Source: a virus
Direction: 5' to 3' (one strand)
IMG/VR virus record: IMGVR_UViG_3300044732_000442
Coordinates: 52,116-116,115 of that record
Length of the DNA: 64,000 bases
Positions 8,326 to 17,060 of the stretch are shown one piece after another. Within the stretch, counting starts at the first letter, position 1. Each line of letters opens with the position of its first letter. The position numbers were made by a program, and so were the translations under genes. The notes beneath the pieces were generated by a model, which was not told where the DNA came from, searched no databases, and saw only the letters and a program-made list of their open reading frames with translations.

Positions 8326-8541
8326 ATGATAGACTTAGAAAACATGCCTGCTCCAACAGCAGAGGAAATTGCACAAGCAAGAGAAAATGCATTTAATGCA
8401 GAACATCCAGCATCATGGACATGGGATGAGGCAGCAACTACATATGTTGCTCCAGTTGCTATTCCAAGTGATGGTTATCCATACTTATGGGATGAAGCTA
8501 CAACTAATTGGGTACCATTTCCAGATTATCCAAGAGAATAA
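8326..8541 (+). CDS. Small W-x-W-D-E repeat protein between fibre genes
   Basis: The start is placed at ATG 8326 (71 aa, MIDLENMPAP) behind AAAGGAAAATAAA; an ATG at 8287 lies ahead of the box and has no ribosome-binding site. The protein has two related segments, SWTWDEAATTYV and YLWDEATTNWV, separated by a proline-rich linker. Small proteins with duplicated WDE..W motifs are common beside structural genes of T4-like phages. A structural or fibre-assembly role is likely but not shown. Confidence 0.6.
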   Translation: MIDLENMPAPTAEEIAQARENAFNAEHPASWTWDEAATTYVAPVAIPSDGYPYLWDEATTNWVPFPDYPRE

Positions 8542-8544
8542 AGA

Positions 8545-9468
8545 ATGTCGGTAACATTTAGTGGTGGCGGTGTAACAATATCAGGCGGAGGATGGACTCT
8601 TAGTCCTCCACCAGGTGGTAGTAAGGCTATCTTTGGATATGGTTATAACGGGACAAATTTGTCAATTACTAATTTAGTATCAAACACAGGTGTTGTTGCC
8701 AATGATACTACAGGTGTCGGTACTGCTAGATTTGGATTGGCGGCCGCAGGATATGGCACAGATAAAGCTATATTTGGATATGGATTCGGAGCTAGTAGAA
8801 CGTCAATAACTAACCTAGTATCAAATACAGGTGTAGTTGCTACTGATACTTCAGGAGTTGGAACTGTTAGAAGTGATTTAGGAGCCGCAGGATATGGTAC
8901 TGATAAAGCTATATTTGGTTATGGATATACAGGTGGTGTCTCTTTTATATCAATAACCAATCTAGTATCAAATACGGGTGTGGTTTCCGGTGATACTGCA
9001 GGTGTTGGTACTGCTAGAGGTTATCTTGCAGCCGCAGGTTATGGCACTGACAAAGCTATTTTTGGATATGGTAACGGTAGCGGATTGCAATCAATAACCA
9101 ATCTAGTATCAAACACGGGGGTTGTTGGCAACAATGTTACAGGTGTAGGTACTGCTAGAGATAGTCTTGCAGCCGCTAGTTATGGTACTGATAAAGCTAT
9201 ATTTGGTTATGGATCTGGACCAACTGCAATAACTAACTTAGTATCAAACACAGGTGTAGTTGCTACTGATACAACAGGTGTTGGAACTGCTAGATATTAT
9301 CTTGCGGCCGCAGGATATGGGGTAGGTACAGCTATATTTGGATACGGTGAGAATGGTAGTATTAATGTATCAATGACCAACTTAGTATCAAACACCGGTG
9401 TAGTTGCTACAGATACTACAGGTGTCGGTACTGCTAGACAATTATTAGCGGCCGCAAGTTACGGTTAA
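8545..9468 (+). CDS. Propeller-like repeat protein (6 repeats)
   Basis: The 307-aa protein has the N-terminus MSVTFSGGGVTISGGGWTL and six FGYG repeats of 43-48 residues. The last repeat reads VGTAIFGYG instead of TDKAIFGYG. Six blades could form a complete propeller. The loop after FGYG differs in each repeat (for example YNGTNL, FGASRT, NGSGLQ) on a near-constant scaffold. Probable tail fibre tip or adhesin, paralogous to the neighbours on both sides. Confidence 0.65.
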   Translation: MSVTFSGGGVTISGGGWTLSPPPGGSKAIFGYGYNGTNLSITNLVSNTGVVANDTTGVGTARFGLAAAGYGTDKAIFGYGFGASRTSITNLVSNTGVVATDTSGVGTVRSDLGAAGYGTDKAIFGYGYTGGVSFISITNLVSNTGVVSGDTAGVGTARGYLAAAGYGTDKAIFGYGNGSGLQSITNLVSNTGVVGNNVTGVGTARDSLAAASYGTDKAIFGYGSGPTAITNLVSNTGVVATDTTGVGTARYYLAAAGYGVGTAIFGYGENGSINVSMTNLVSNTGVVATDTTGVGTARQLLAAASYG

Positions 9469-9490
9469 TTATACAAAGAAAGAATAAAGA

Positions 9491-10417
9491 ATGTCGGTAA
9501 CATTAAACGGTGGTGTAACATTTGGCGGAGGGTTAACTCTTACTGCCGGACCAGCCGGTAATAAAGCTATATTTGGATACGGGTACATTTCAGCAGTAGG
9601 AGAGACTGCAATAACCAATCTAGTAAGTAATACAGGCGTTGTAGCAACTGATACAGCTGGAGTAGGTACTACCAGAACTAACCTAGCGGCGGCTGGGTAT
9701 GGTACTGATAAAGCCTTATTTGGTTATGGAGAAGGAAATGGTACTTATTTATCAATAACTAACAAAGTAAGTAATACAGGTGTGGTGGCTAATGATACTG
9801 CAGGTGTTGGTACTGGTAGAACTGGAATTGCAGCCGCAGGTTACGGGACTGATAAAGCTATATTTGGATATGGCTACGCCTCTGGCGGCAGAACAGCAAT
9901 AACTAACAAAGTATCAAACACCGGAGTAGTTGCTACTGATACGACAGGTGTAGGTACTATTAGAAATGGACTAGCGGCCGCAGGCTATGGAACCGATAAA
10001 GCTATATTTGGATATGGGCAAAATTATCCCACTTATTATTCGTTAACCAATCTAGTAAGTAATACAGGTGTAGTAGCAACTGATACAACTGGTGTTGGAA
10101 CTATTAGAAGTGAGCTAGCGGCAGCAGGTTATGGTACGGATAAGGCTATATTTGGATATGGATATGCTTCCGACAATTCAAGTGTATCAATGACCAACCT
10201 AGTATCAAACACAGGAGTAGTAGCAACAGATACGACTGGTGTTGGTACTGCTAGGTTTTATCTAGCTGCCGCTGTTTACGGCACTGATAAAGCTATATTT
10301 GGATATGGAGTAACAACAGCAGTAACTAATTTAGTATCAAATACAGGTGTGGTTGCTACAAATACTACTGGTGTTGGTACAGCAAGATATTCACTTGCGG
10401 CGGCCGCCTACGGTTAA
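9491..10417 (+). CDS. Propeller-like repeat protein (6 repeats)
   Basis: This 308-aa protein has N-terminus MSVTLNGGVTFGGGLTLTA and six FGYG repeats, the second reading ALFGYG. It is the last gene of the five-member repeat cluster. TNKVS replaces TNLVS in two repeats, so these two may descend from one duplication. Probable tail fibre or adhesin. Confidence 0.65.
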   Translation: MSVTLNGGVTFGGGLTLTAGPAGNKAIFGYGYISAVGETAITNLVSNTGVVATDTAGVGTTRTNLAAAGYGTDKALFGYGEGNGTYLSITNKVSNTGVVANDTAGVGTGRTGIAAAGYGTDKAIFGYGYASGGRTAITNKVSNTGVVATDTTGVGTIRNGLAAAGYGTDKAIFGYGQNYPTYYSLTNLVSNTGVVATDTTGVGTIRSELAAAGYGTDKAIFGYGYASDNSSVSMTNLVSNTGVVATDTTGVGTARFYLAAAVYGTDKAIFGYGVTTAVTNLVSNTGVVATNTTGVGTARYSLAAAAYG

Positions 10418-10437
10418 ACAATAATTAACCATAATCA

Positions 10438-10466
10438 TTGCAATACAAATCATTATATGCTATAAT
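10438..10466 (+). promoter_or_regulatory. Sigma70 promoter for tilS-like gene
   Basis: TTGCAA, 17-nt spacer, TATAAT with an upstream TGC (extended -10). Only 6 nt separate the -10 box from ATG 10473, so the predicted +1 is the A of the start codon. Confidence 0.75.
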
Positions 10467-10472
10467 GCATAA

Positions 10473-11069
10473 ATGATTAAGCTAACAGTTCCATTACCCA
10501 AAAGTATCATAATCGCATGTAGCGGTGGTGTAGATAGCATGGCAGTAGTTGATTTTCTAAGCCGCAAACATGATATCACTATCGCCCATTTTAATCACAG
10601 AACACAAAACGGTGAAAAAGCCTCTAAGTTTGTTTCCAAATATTGTAGTGATAATAATATTCCTATGCTATATGGAACACCACGTAGTCAAAAAAATAGC
10701 AAAGAAAGCCAAGAAGAATACTGGCGTAGAGAACGCTATGATTTTTTAAGTGAACTTGGTCCAGTAATCACCTGTCATCATTTAGATGATTGTGTTGAAA
10801 CATATATCTGGTCAAGCTTACATGGCACACCCAAAGTTATCCCACTAACACGTAACAATGTTATTAGACCATTTCTAACTACTAGAAAACAAGATTTAAT
10901 ATATTGGTGCGAAAGTCATAATGTACCCTGGATTGAAGACGAATCCAATAAGAATTCCAGATATACCCGTAACTACATTCGCAATGAACTAATGCCACAT
11001 GCATTACATGTAAATCCCGGATTACCTAAATTGGTAAAAAAGATTGTAGAAGGTAAACAAAATACTTGA
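10473..11069 (+). CDS. tilS: Minimal tRNA(Ile)-lysidine synthase-like PP-loop ATPase
   Basis: The 198-aa protein has the PP-loop SGGVDSMA (residues about 17-24), HFNHRTQNGE, a central CHHLDDCVET and the late DESNKNSRYTRNYIRNELMP block. The last is characteristic of TilS rather than QueC, GuaA or TtcA. TilS uses ATP to convert C34 of the CAU anticodon of tRNA-Ile2 to lysidine so that it reads AUA. Bacterial TilS usually has extra C-terminal domains; here only the catalytic N-terminal domain remains. The start lies at the predicted transcription start and no Shine-Dalgarno is present. The closing TGA overlaps the next promoter. No tRNA gene is in the window. Confidence 0.82.
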   Translation: MIKLTVPLPKSIIIACSGGVDSMAVVDFLSRKHDITIAHFNHRTQNGEKASKFVSKYCSDNNIPMLYGTPRSQKNSKESQEEYWRRERYDFLSELGPVITCHHLDDCVETYIWSSLHGTPKVIPLTRNNVIRPFLTTRKQDLIYWCESHNVPWIEDESNKNSRYTRNYIRNELMPHALHVNPGLPKLVKKIVEGKQNT

Positions 11070-11094
11070 CTTCTCTACACAAACCAAGTATACT
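11066..11094 (+). promoter_or_regulatory. Sigma70 promoter upstream of dsbA-like gene
   Basis: TTGACT, 17-nt spacer, TATACT. The -35 box overlaps the tilS stop codon. A strong AAGGAG site follows before ATG 11118. It probably drives dsbA and the DNA polymerase. Confidence 0.8.
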
Positions 11095-11117
11095 AACTAA
11101 TTATTTAAGGAGAAACT

Positions 11118-11384
11118 ATGTCGGATTATAATAGAACGTTTAATGGTGAAGCAAAGATTAAACTAACACAATTAATCAATGAAGGGATGCATGTCCTACA
11201 TGAAATTGATACATTGAATGGTGGATTAAACGACACTATTAAAGCGGTTGCTGAGGAGCTGGAAATCAAAGCTAGTACATTGAAGAAAGCCGTGCGTATT
11301 GCACACAAAGCAAGTCTCGGTCAGACTAACAAAGACCATGATGAACTCAACACAATCCTAGAAACTGTGGGAAAAACGCTTTGA
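11118..11384 (+). CDS. dsbA: DsbA-like dsDNA-binding protein
   Basis: The 88-aa protein has nearly the same length as T4 DsbA (89 aa) and the same helical layout, with an E...L..LI.EG helix, a central LND.IKAVAEEL and a terminal acidic helix (DELNTILETVGK). In T4, DsbA binds double-stranded DNA near late promoters. Its strong AAGGAGAAACT site and promoter support high expression, and it overlaps the polymerase start. The call rests on length, context and general pattern rather than a sharp motif. Confidence 0.6.
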   Translation: MSDYNRTFNGEAKIKLTQLINEGMHVLHEIDTLNGGLNDTIKAVAEELEIKASTLKKAVRIAHKASLGQTNKDHDELNTILETVGKTL

Positions 11385-14098
11385 GTTATGTGGATGCTAT
11401 TCATAGTAGGGATGAGGATCGTATCTATGTAGTAGAACGATCTCCTGAGGGTAAACGATTGTATAAAGAATACCCTACTAACTATGTATTGTATTATCCT
11501 GATAATAAAGGTAAACATCGTAGTATCTATGGCGATCCAGTCAGTCGTTTCAGTACTCGCAAACGACAAGAGTTTGAAAAAGAAAGACGCATACACTCAA
11601 ATAAAAAACTATTTGAGAGTGATGTGCCAGTAGTCTTCCGTTGTCTAAGTGAAAACTATCTTGGCATTGATGCACCTAAACTTCATACATGTTTCTTTGA
11701 CATTGAGGTGGACTTTGATCCTGAAAAGGGATTCAGTCCTACAAGTGATCCATTCAATCCTGTTACAGCTATCAGTTGTTACTTAGATTGGCTAGATCAA
11801 TGTATTACATTAGTGATTGCTCCTAAACATATGTCTAGTGAAACAGCACAAGAAATCACTAATGAGTTTGAGAATACAATGCTATTCACAAACGAAAAAG
11901 AAATGTTTGATGTGTTCTTCCAACTCATTGAAGATGCAGATGTATTAACTGGTTGGAACTCAGAGGGCTATGATATACCCTATATGGTCAATCGTGTTAC
12001 TAGAGTAATGAGTAAAGATGACACACGCAAGTTCTGCTTGATGGGTCAACTACCTAAAGCTAGAGAATACGAACGATTTGGTAAGAGTGAAACAACTTAT
12101 GACTTAGTAGGTCGTATTCACTTAGACTATCTACAACTATACAAAAAGTATAACTATGAATCACGCCATAGTTATAAACTTGATAGTATCGGTGAGATGG
12201 AAGTCGGGGAGAACAAAACACAATATGAAGGTACTCTTGACCAATTGTATAACAAAGACTTTAAAAAGTTCATTGAATATAACAGACAAGATACAATGTT
12301 GTTAGTGAAGATTCACAACAAACTTAAGTTTTTAGAATTAGCTAATCAACTTGCACACGAAAACACAGTACTGCTTCCAACAGTTATGGGTTCAGTAGCA
12401 ATGATTGAGATGGCAATTTTTAATGAAGCACACGAACGTGGCTTAGTGGTTCCAGATAAAAAACGAAAGGTTGAAAATGAAGAAGATGTCCAGCAGGCAG
12501 CAGGTGCCTTTGTTGCTACGCCGAAAAGAGGTATGCATGAATATGTCGGAGCAGTTGACATTAACTCACTCTATCCCTCGGTTATTCGTGCCCTCAACAT
12601 GGCAGGTGAAACCATCGTTGCTCAAGTCAGACAAACAATCACTGACAAATACATGCTTGACAAAGGTGTGCGATTAGCAAGTGAAAAGAAACGTCACAAA
12701 GAAGGTGATGATGCAGTTACAGGATCTATCTTATGGGAGAACCTGTTTGGTGCATTAGAATATACTGCTATTATGAACCAAGAACGTGGTACTATTCTTA
12801 CAGTTGATTTTGAAGATGGTCGTAGTGTAGAAATGTCAGCGGCAGAAATCTGGAAGATGGTCTTTGACAGTCATAAGCCCTGGATGTTAAGTGCTAACGG
12901 TACTATCTTTACTTATGAAAAAGAAGGTGTCGTACCCGGTCTACTAACTCGTTGGTATACAGAACGTAAAGCTATCCAGAAACAAGCTAAAGAAGCATAT
13001 GGTACTGATATGTTTGATTATTATGACAAGCGACAACTTGTTCGTAAGATTTTACTTAACTCAGCATACGGTGCATTGTTAAACGAACATTGCAGATTCT
13101 ATGACAAACGTATCGGTCAAAGTGTTACACTATCTGGAAGACAAATCGTTAAACATATGATGAGTACTATCAATGAAACAGTTGAAGGTATCTATTCACA
13201 TGAAGGTAATGCTATTGTGTATGGTGATACTGACAGTTGTTACTTCACTGCTTATCCAACATTAAAGCCGCAGATTGAATCTGGTCTATTAGATTGGAAT
13301 AAAGAAACTTGTATTGGTTTGTATGATGGTATCGCTGAACAAGCAAATGAAAGTTTCCCAGCATTCATGGAACGTGCCTTTCATGCTCCAAGAAAGAACG
13401 GAGCTATCATTAAAGCTGGTCGTGAACTAATCGGTGATCGGGCGATCTTTATTGTTAAGAAGCGTTATGCTATTAACATCTTTGATAAAGAGGGTAAGCG
13501 CAAAGATAGTGACGGACAACTAGGCGATATCAAAGCTATGGGTCTTGACTTGAAACGTGCTGATACACCTAAGTATGTACAAGAGTTTTTAATGAATGTA
13601 CTACAAATGGTTCTTCAACAAGGTAAAGGTCGTGATGAAGTTATTGAAGCAGTAAAAGACTTCAAGCGGATATTAACTGCACAAGATAGTTGGACAAAAG
13701 GTTCTCCTAAAGGTGTAAACAAACTTACGATGTACGGTGACTTAGAAGCTAAGAGTAGTACGGGCAGAGCTAACATGCCGGGGCATGTACGTGCGGCATT
13801 GAACTACAACTATTTGCGTAGAGTAAACGGTGACCAGTATAGTCAAAAGATTATTGATGGTATGAAGGTTGTAGTATGTAAACTTAAACCCAATCCATTA
13901 GGGTTTACAAGTGTAGCATATCCTGTTGATGAATTACGACTACCCAAATGGTTTACAGAATTGCCATTTGATGATTCGGCAATGGAACAAACGTTAGTAG
14001 ATGAGAAGATTGATAACTTATTGGGTGTATTAGATTGGGATATTCGTAGCAATACAGATACTAACAGTACATTTGATGACTTATTCAGTTTCGGTTAA
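11381..14098 (+). CDS. 43: Family B DNA polymerase (T4 gp43-like)
   Basis: A 905-aa replicative polymerase. The 3'-5' exonuclease has FFDIEVDF (about 106-112), WNSEGYDIPY and YNRQDTML. The polymerase domain has DINSLYPSV (motif A, Asp about 393), KILLNSAYGALL (motif B) and VYGDTDSCYF (motif C, about 614-622); all catalytic carboxylates are present. The C-terminus ends in FDDLFSFG, which may be a clamp-binding tail as in gp43. The start is a TTG at 11381 overlapping the dsbA stop (TTGA); a GTG at 11390 is the alternative. It works with the clamp encoded just downstream. Confidence 0.97.
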   Translation: MSYVDAIHSRDEDRIYVVERSPEGKRLYKEYPTNYVLYYPDNKGKHRSIYGDPVSRFSTRKRQEFEKERRIHSNKKLFESDVPVVFRCLSENYLGIDAPKLHTCFFDIEVDFDPEKGFSPTSDPFNPVTAISCYLDWLDQCITLVIAPKHMSSETAQEITNEFENTMLFTNEKEMFDVFFQLIEDADVLTGWNSEGYDIPYMVNRVTRVMSKDDTRKFCLMGQLPKAREYERFGKSETTYDLVGRIHLDYLQLYKKYNYESRHSYKLDSIGEMEVGENKTQYEGTLDQLYNKDFKKFIEYNRQDTMLLVKIHNKLKFLELANQLAHENTVLLPTVMGSVAMIEMAIFNEAHERGLVVPDKKRKVENEEDVQQAAGAFVATPKRGMHEYVGAVDINSLYPSVIRALNMAGETIVAQVRQTITDKYMLDKGVRLASEKKRHKEGDDAVTGSILWENLFGALEYTAIMNQERGTILTVDFEDGRSVEMSAAEIWKMVFDSHKPWMLSANGTIFTYEKEGVVPGLLTRWYTERKAIQKQAKEAYGTDMFDYYDKRQLVRKILLNSAYGALLNEHCRFYDKRIGQSVTLSGRQIVKHMMSTINETVEGIYSHEGNAIVYGDTDSCYFTAYPTLKPQIESGLLDWNKETCIGLYDGIAEQANESFPAFMERAFHAPRKNGAIIKAGRELIGDRAIFIVKKRYAINIFDKEGKRKDSDGQLGDIKAMGLDLKRADTPKYVQEFLMNVLQMVLQQGKGRDEVIEAVKDFKRILTAQDSWTKGSPKGVNKLTMYGDLEAKSSTGRANMPGHVRAALNYNYLRRVNGDQYSQKIIDGMKVVVCKLKPNPLGFTSVAYPVDELRLPKWFTELPFDDSAMEQTLVDEKIDNLLGVLDWDIRSNTDTNSTFDDLFSFG

Positions 14099-14105
14099 AT
14101 TGGTG

Positions 14106-14134
14106 TTGCAATTCGTAATATATTCCATTATAAT
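14106..14134 (+). promoter_or_regulatory. Sigma70 promoter for sliding clamp gene
   Basis: TTGCAA, 17-nt spacer, TATAAT, the same -35 variant as in front of tilS. It is followed by an AATACGTATT palindrome and an AAAGGAAAAAC ribosome-binding site before ATG 14176. Confidence 0.75.
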
Positions 14135-14149
14135 ACGTATTACAACTAC

Positions 14150-14156
14150 CTAAATA
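14150..14156 (+). promoter_or_regulatory. CTAAATA box before clamp gene
   Basis: A CTAAATA box 19 nt before the clamp ATG. It resembles a variant T4-late box and would give the clamp gene a second promoter. Short and AT-rich, so chance is possible. Confidence 0.25.
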
Positions 14157-14175
14157 GTTAAAACAAAGGAAAAAC

Positions 14176-14907
14176 ATGAAAGATAATTTACAAGATTTAA
14201 TTCAACACACACATGGCTTAGGCTGTATTGATTTGATTAAGGTCAGTGGAACTGACACAGAGACAACTGTAAACGCAGTAGCAGAAGATAAGAGTGTTAT
14301 TGTTAGTGGTGTGCTTAAACATCCTAGCGCAGAGTTTATTGGTGTGTTTGGTATGCCTAACTTAGGTAAACTAAAAACAATTCTAGGCTTTGATGACTAT
14401 GATGAACATAGTAAAATCAATGTTACACGTGTAAACAAAGACGGTGTAAGTGTGCCAGAGTACATTCACTTTGAAACAAAAGCAGGTGATTTCGTTAACG
14501 ATTATCGTTTGATGAGTAAAGCTATTGCTGATGAGAAAGTTAAAACCGTAATGTTCAAAGGCACTACGTGGGGTGTTGAGTTTGAACCTACTATTGCTGG
14601 CATTCAACGACTAAAGCGTCAAGCAAGTGCTAATAGTGAAGAAAAGAATTTTACTACTAAAACGGAAAACGGTAACTTAATGGTTTACTTTGGTGACCCA
14701 TCAACACATTCAGGTAACTTTGTGTTTCATCCCGGTGTTACTGGTACATTGAATAAAGCATGGATGTGGCCTGTTAAAGAGTTCTTAAGCATCATGGATC
14801 TTCCCGGCGATAAAATTATTCGTATCGGTGACGCAGGTGCAACAGAGATTGTAGTTGACAGTGGTCTAGCAGTTTATCGTTATTTACTCCCAGCACAAGC
14901 AAAATGA
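14176..14907 (+). CDS. 45: Sliding clamp (T4 gp45-like)
   Basis: The 243-aa protein lies directly after the polymerase. It has the length and organisation of T4-type trimeric clamps, including a VFGMPNLGKLKTIL segment like the region preceding the interdomain connector and a final VDSGLAVYRYLLP strand. Family role: trimeric ring that tethers the polymerase and, in T4-like phages, activates late transcription. The loader subunits are not in this window. It has its own promoter and a 4-nt overlap with the next gene. Confidence 0.8.
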   Translation: MKDNLQDLIQHTHGLGCIDLIKVSGTDTETTVNAVAEDKSVIVSGVLKHPSAEFIGVFGMPNLGKLKTILGFDDYDEHSKINVTRVNKDGVSVPEYIHFETKAGDFVNDYRLMSKAIADEKVKTVMFKGTTWGVEFEPTIAGIQRLKRQASANSEEKNFTTKTENGNLMVYFGDPSTHSGNFVFHPGVTGTLNKAWMWPVKEFLSIMDLPGDKIIRIGDAGATEIVVDSGLAVYRYLLPAQAK

Positions 14908-15272
14908 TTAAGAGCATTCACTCTAGTAGTCCATTCTTAACTGTATCAGGTGGTAATCCAGGTTCTACTTATATTGGTAATTTTAATGGTACTGGTGTGG
15001 GTAATATGCGATATAACCCTAACAGTCAGAACACAGAAGTATATGATGGTAGTACTTGGATTATTCTCTCGGCACATCACGCTACTATAAACTTAAGTGA
15101 TGAAGCAGTTGGTTTGTTACAGTGGGCACGACAAAAGCGTGATGAGGAACTTGAGATAGAAAAATTAGTACTAACTAATTCAACTATCAAAGACCTCGTT
15201 ATGCAAATTAAAGACAAACAAGAACAAATTAAAGTAGTTCAAACATTGATAAAAGAAGAAGTAAAAGTTTAA
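14904..15272 (+). CDS. Conserved phage protein with fibre-like N-terminus
   Basis: The 122-aa product has an N-terminal Gly/Asn-rich part with NMRYNPNSQNTEVYDGSTW, a motif often seen in phage structural proteins, and a C-terminal charged coiled-coil-like helix (residues about 70-122, rich in Glu, Lys and Leu heptads). It overlaps the clamp gene by 4 nt (ATGA) and the next gene by 1 nt, so it is translated with replication genes although its N-terminus looks structural. Function unknown. Confidence 0.6.
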   Translation: MIKSIHSSSPFLTVSGGNPGSTYIGNFNGTGVGNMRYNPNSQNTEVYDGSTWIILSAHHATINLSDEAVGLLQWARQKRDEELEIEKLVLTNSTIKDLVMQIKDKQEQIKVVQTLIKEEVKV

Positions 15273-16846
15273 TGGAACAAGATAATCTATCACAAAAACA
15301 AAACCCAGATTGGGCATTGTTCTTACCCGCAGTCAGTAGTTTTTATATCTCTGGCTTGGGTAAACAACGTAAAGGTGAAGAGTACTTTGATCCTGCACGT
15401 ATCCCTGCTCAATTCAACGGTGATGTAGAGAAACTAAACTTTCTTAATAGTAAAGAAGGTCTCTATTATTACAAATGGGGCTTGTACAGTGCTGGTCATG
15501 CTAACTTAGATACTACTAAAGACGATCCTAGTGAATCAATCATTAGAGAACGTGAAGAAGGTACATTTATGTTAGGTGACTCTGGTGGATTTCAAATTCT
15601 TAAAGGTCAATGGCCAGCTGATTGGAAAGATCCTAATTGCCCTAAAGCTATGATTAAGCGTAAAGCAGTATTGAACTGGATGGACACGTACATGGACTAT
15701 GGCATGGTCCTTGATATTCCTTCACAATCAATAACTACTTTTAATATGAAGGATAAGAATGGTGTAAGTCTTCATGGTATCAGTACTATCCAAGAAGCAA
15801 TTACTGCTACCCATATTAACAATGAATACTTTATCAACAATCGTTCGGGCAAATGTAAGTTCTTAAATGTATTACAAGGTCGTACACATACCCAGTCAGA
15901 TGAGTGGTACGATGAAATGAAGAAGTATTGTGATCCAAAACAATACCCAGACAATCACTTTAATGGTTGGGCTTTCGGTGGACAGAATAAGATTGATGTA
16001 CACTTGATGTTAACAAGAATGATTGATATTATCCATGATGGGTTATTAGTAGAAGGTAAGCATGATTTAATTCACTGTTTGGGTACAAGTATTTTAGAAT
16101 ATGCTGTATTGTTTACTGATATTCAACGTGCTATTCGCAAGTATCACAACCCTAAACTTAAAATTACATTTGATTGTGCAAGCCCATTCTATAGTGCGGC
16201 TAAGGGTTTAGCATATTTCAATACTAATATTGAGCATAACAAGAAATGGTCATACAGTATGGAAAAGACTGCTGAAAAGAAAAGTTATGCTAATGACACC
16301 CGTAAATATAGGGATGCTGTATTAGCTGAAGGAATCCATAAACTCTTTACAGATAGTCCAGTAACTGATAAACTAGTGCTTAAGGACTTGTGTTATCGTG
16401 GTCAAGGGTTCTTAGGACAACATGGTAAAGAAACTAAGACCAGTTGGGATACATTAAGTTATACATTGCTTCAAAGTCATAATGTATGGATGCACATGAA
16501 TGCCGTACAAGAGGCTAACCGTCAATATGATATAGGTATTGTACCTAAGATGTTGATGAATGAACAATTTGAACGTGTATTGTTTAAAGATGTTATTGAC
16601 GAAATTTTCAGTAAGAAAACTAAACAGGAAGCAATTGATTTAATTGATGCTAACAGTAGATTATGGATGCAGTTTCAATCAGGTAGTCAGGGTATTAGTG
16701 GTAAACGAACAGTTAATGCATTGAGTAAGTTTGAAGAACTATTTGAAGTTCAGAATGAAATAGAGTTTGAAGAAGTAATAGAAGATAGTGATGATGCTAT
16801 GAATGAAGTATTACATGAAAAGGTAGATTTAGATGATGACAATTAA
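15272..16846 (+). CDS. dpdA: DpdA-like tRNA-guanine-transglycosylase family protein
   Basis: The 524-aa protein has both catalytic aspartates expected of a TGT-fold base-exchange enzyme: FMLGDSGGFQIL (Asp about 103) and ITFDCASPFYSA (Asp about 301), with GWAFGG between them matching the TGT GYAIGG loop. The zinc-binding C-x-C..C..H cluster of bacterial Tgt is not evident. In DpdA proteins this fold exchanges guanine in DNA for a 7-deazaguanine. FolE, QueD and QueE homologues within 8 kb supply the precursor, which favours DNA over tRNA modification. It overlaps the following gene by 14 nt. QueC, needed for preQ0, is not in the window. Confidence 0.75.
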   Translation: MEQDNLSQKQNPDWALFLPAVSSFYISGLGKQRKGEEYFDPARIPAQFNGDVEKLNFLNSKEGLYYYKWGLYSAGHANLDTTKDDPSESIIREREEGTFMLGDSGGFQILKGQWPADWKDPNCPKAMIKRKAVLNWMDTYMDYGMVLDIPSQSITTFNMKDKNGVSLHGISTIQEAITATHINNEYFINNRSGKCKFLNVLQGRTHTQSDEWYDEMKKYCDPKQYPDNHFNGWAFGGQNKIDVHLMLTRMIDIIHDGLLVEGKHDLIHCLGTSILEYAVLFTDIQRAIRKYHNPKLKITFDCASPFYSAAKGLAYFNTNIEHNKKWSYSMEKTAEKKSYANDTRKYRDAVLAEGIHKLFTDSPVTDKLVLKDLCYRGQGFLGQHGKETKTSWDTLSYTLLQSHNVWMHMNAVQEANRQYDIGIVPKMLMNEQFERVLFKDVIDEIFSKKTKQEAIDLIDANSRLWMQFQSGSQGISGKRTVNALSKFEELFEVQNEIEFEEVIEDSDDAMNEVLHEKVDLDDDN

Positions 16847-17060
16847 TCCATCACTTACACTGAAGTCAACAATGACCGGTGATACTCAGGAATCTGTTAT
16901 TACCTTTACCGGTGGTTCAGATGAGATGTTACGTATAGCAAAAGACGGGTTTTATATACGTGGTAAACGGGTACCTCAAGATGACAAAGAAGCTGAAGTA
17001 GTGTATAATACATTTCATCAGTGGTTAACATGGGCAACACTTAATAGGGATTATAAATGA
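16833..17060 (+). CDS. Conserved small phage protein
   Basis: The 75-aa product begins MMTINPSLTLKSTMTG and is beta-rich in its first half (SVITFTGG, MLRIAKDGFYIRG), followed by a C-terminal helix with aromatic residues. No domain is recognised. It overlaps both neighbours (14 and 4 nt), so it belongs to the dpdA operon. Confidence 0.55.
   Translation: MMTINPSLTLKSTMTGDTQESVITFTGGSDEMLRIAKDGFYIRGKRVPQDDKEAEVVYNTFHQWLTWATLNRDYK

Larger units (their letters stand above)
7103..10417 (+). repeat. DNA-level repeat array encoding 19 FGYG units in four genes
   Basis: Four adjacent genes contain 3, 4, 6 and 6 copies of a unit of roughly 135 bp. Long stretches coding for NTGVVATDTTGVGTAR are almost identical between copies and genes. 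The short variable stretches sit at fixed places. The arrangement favours unequal recombination and gene conversion. Confidence 0.8.

Noticed and set aside
7103-10417. Regular DNA repeats that might suggest a CRISPR array
   Set aside because: Repeats are about 135 bp, in frame, and encode protein blocks; there are no short identical repeats with unique spacers.
10473-11069. PP-loop protein as QueC, completing the deazaguanine pathway
   Set aside because: The DESN...RYTRNYIRN block and HHLDD motif are TilS features, and the QueC zinc-binding cysteine cluster is absent.
15272-16846. Host-type tRNA-guanine transglycosylase (Tgt)
   Set aside because: The C-x-C..C..H zinc site is not visible, and the length and context fit DpdA better, though tRNA activity cannot be excluded.
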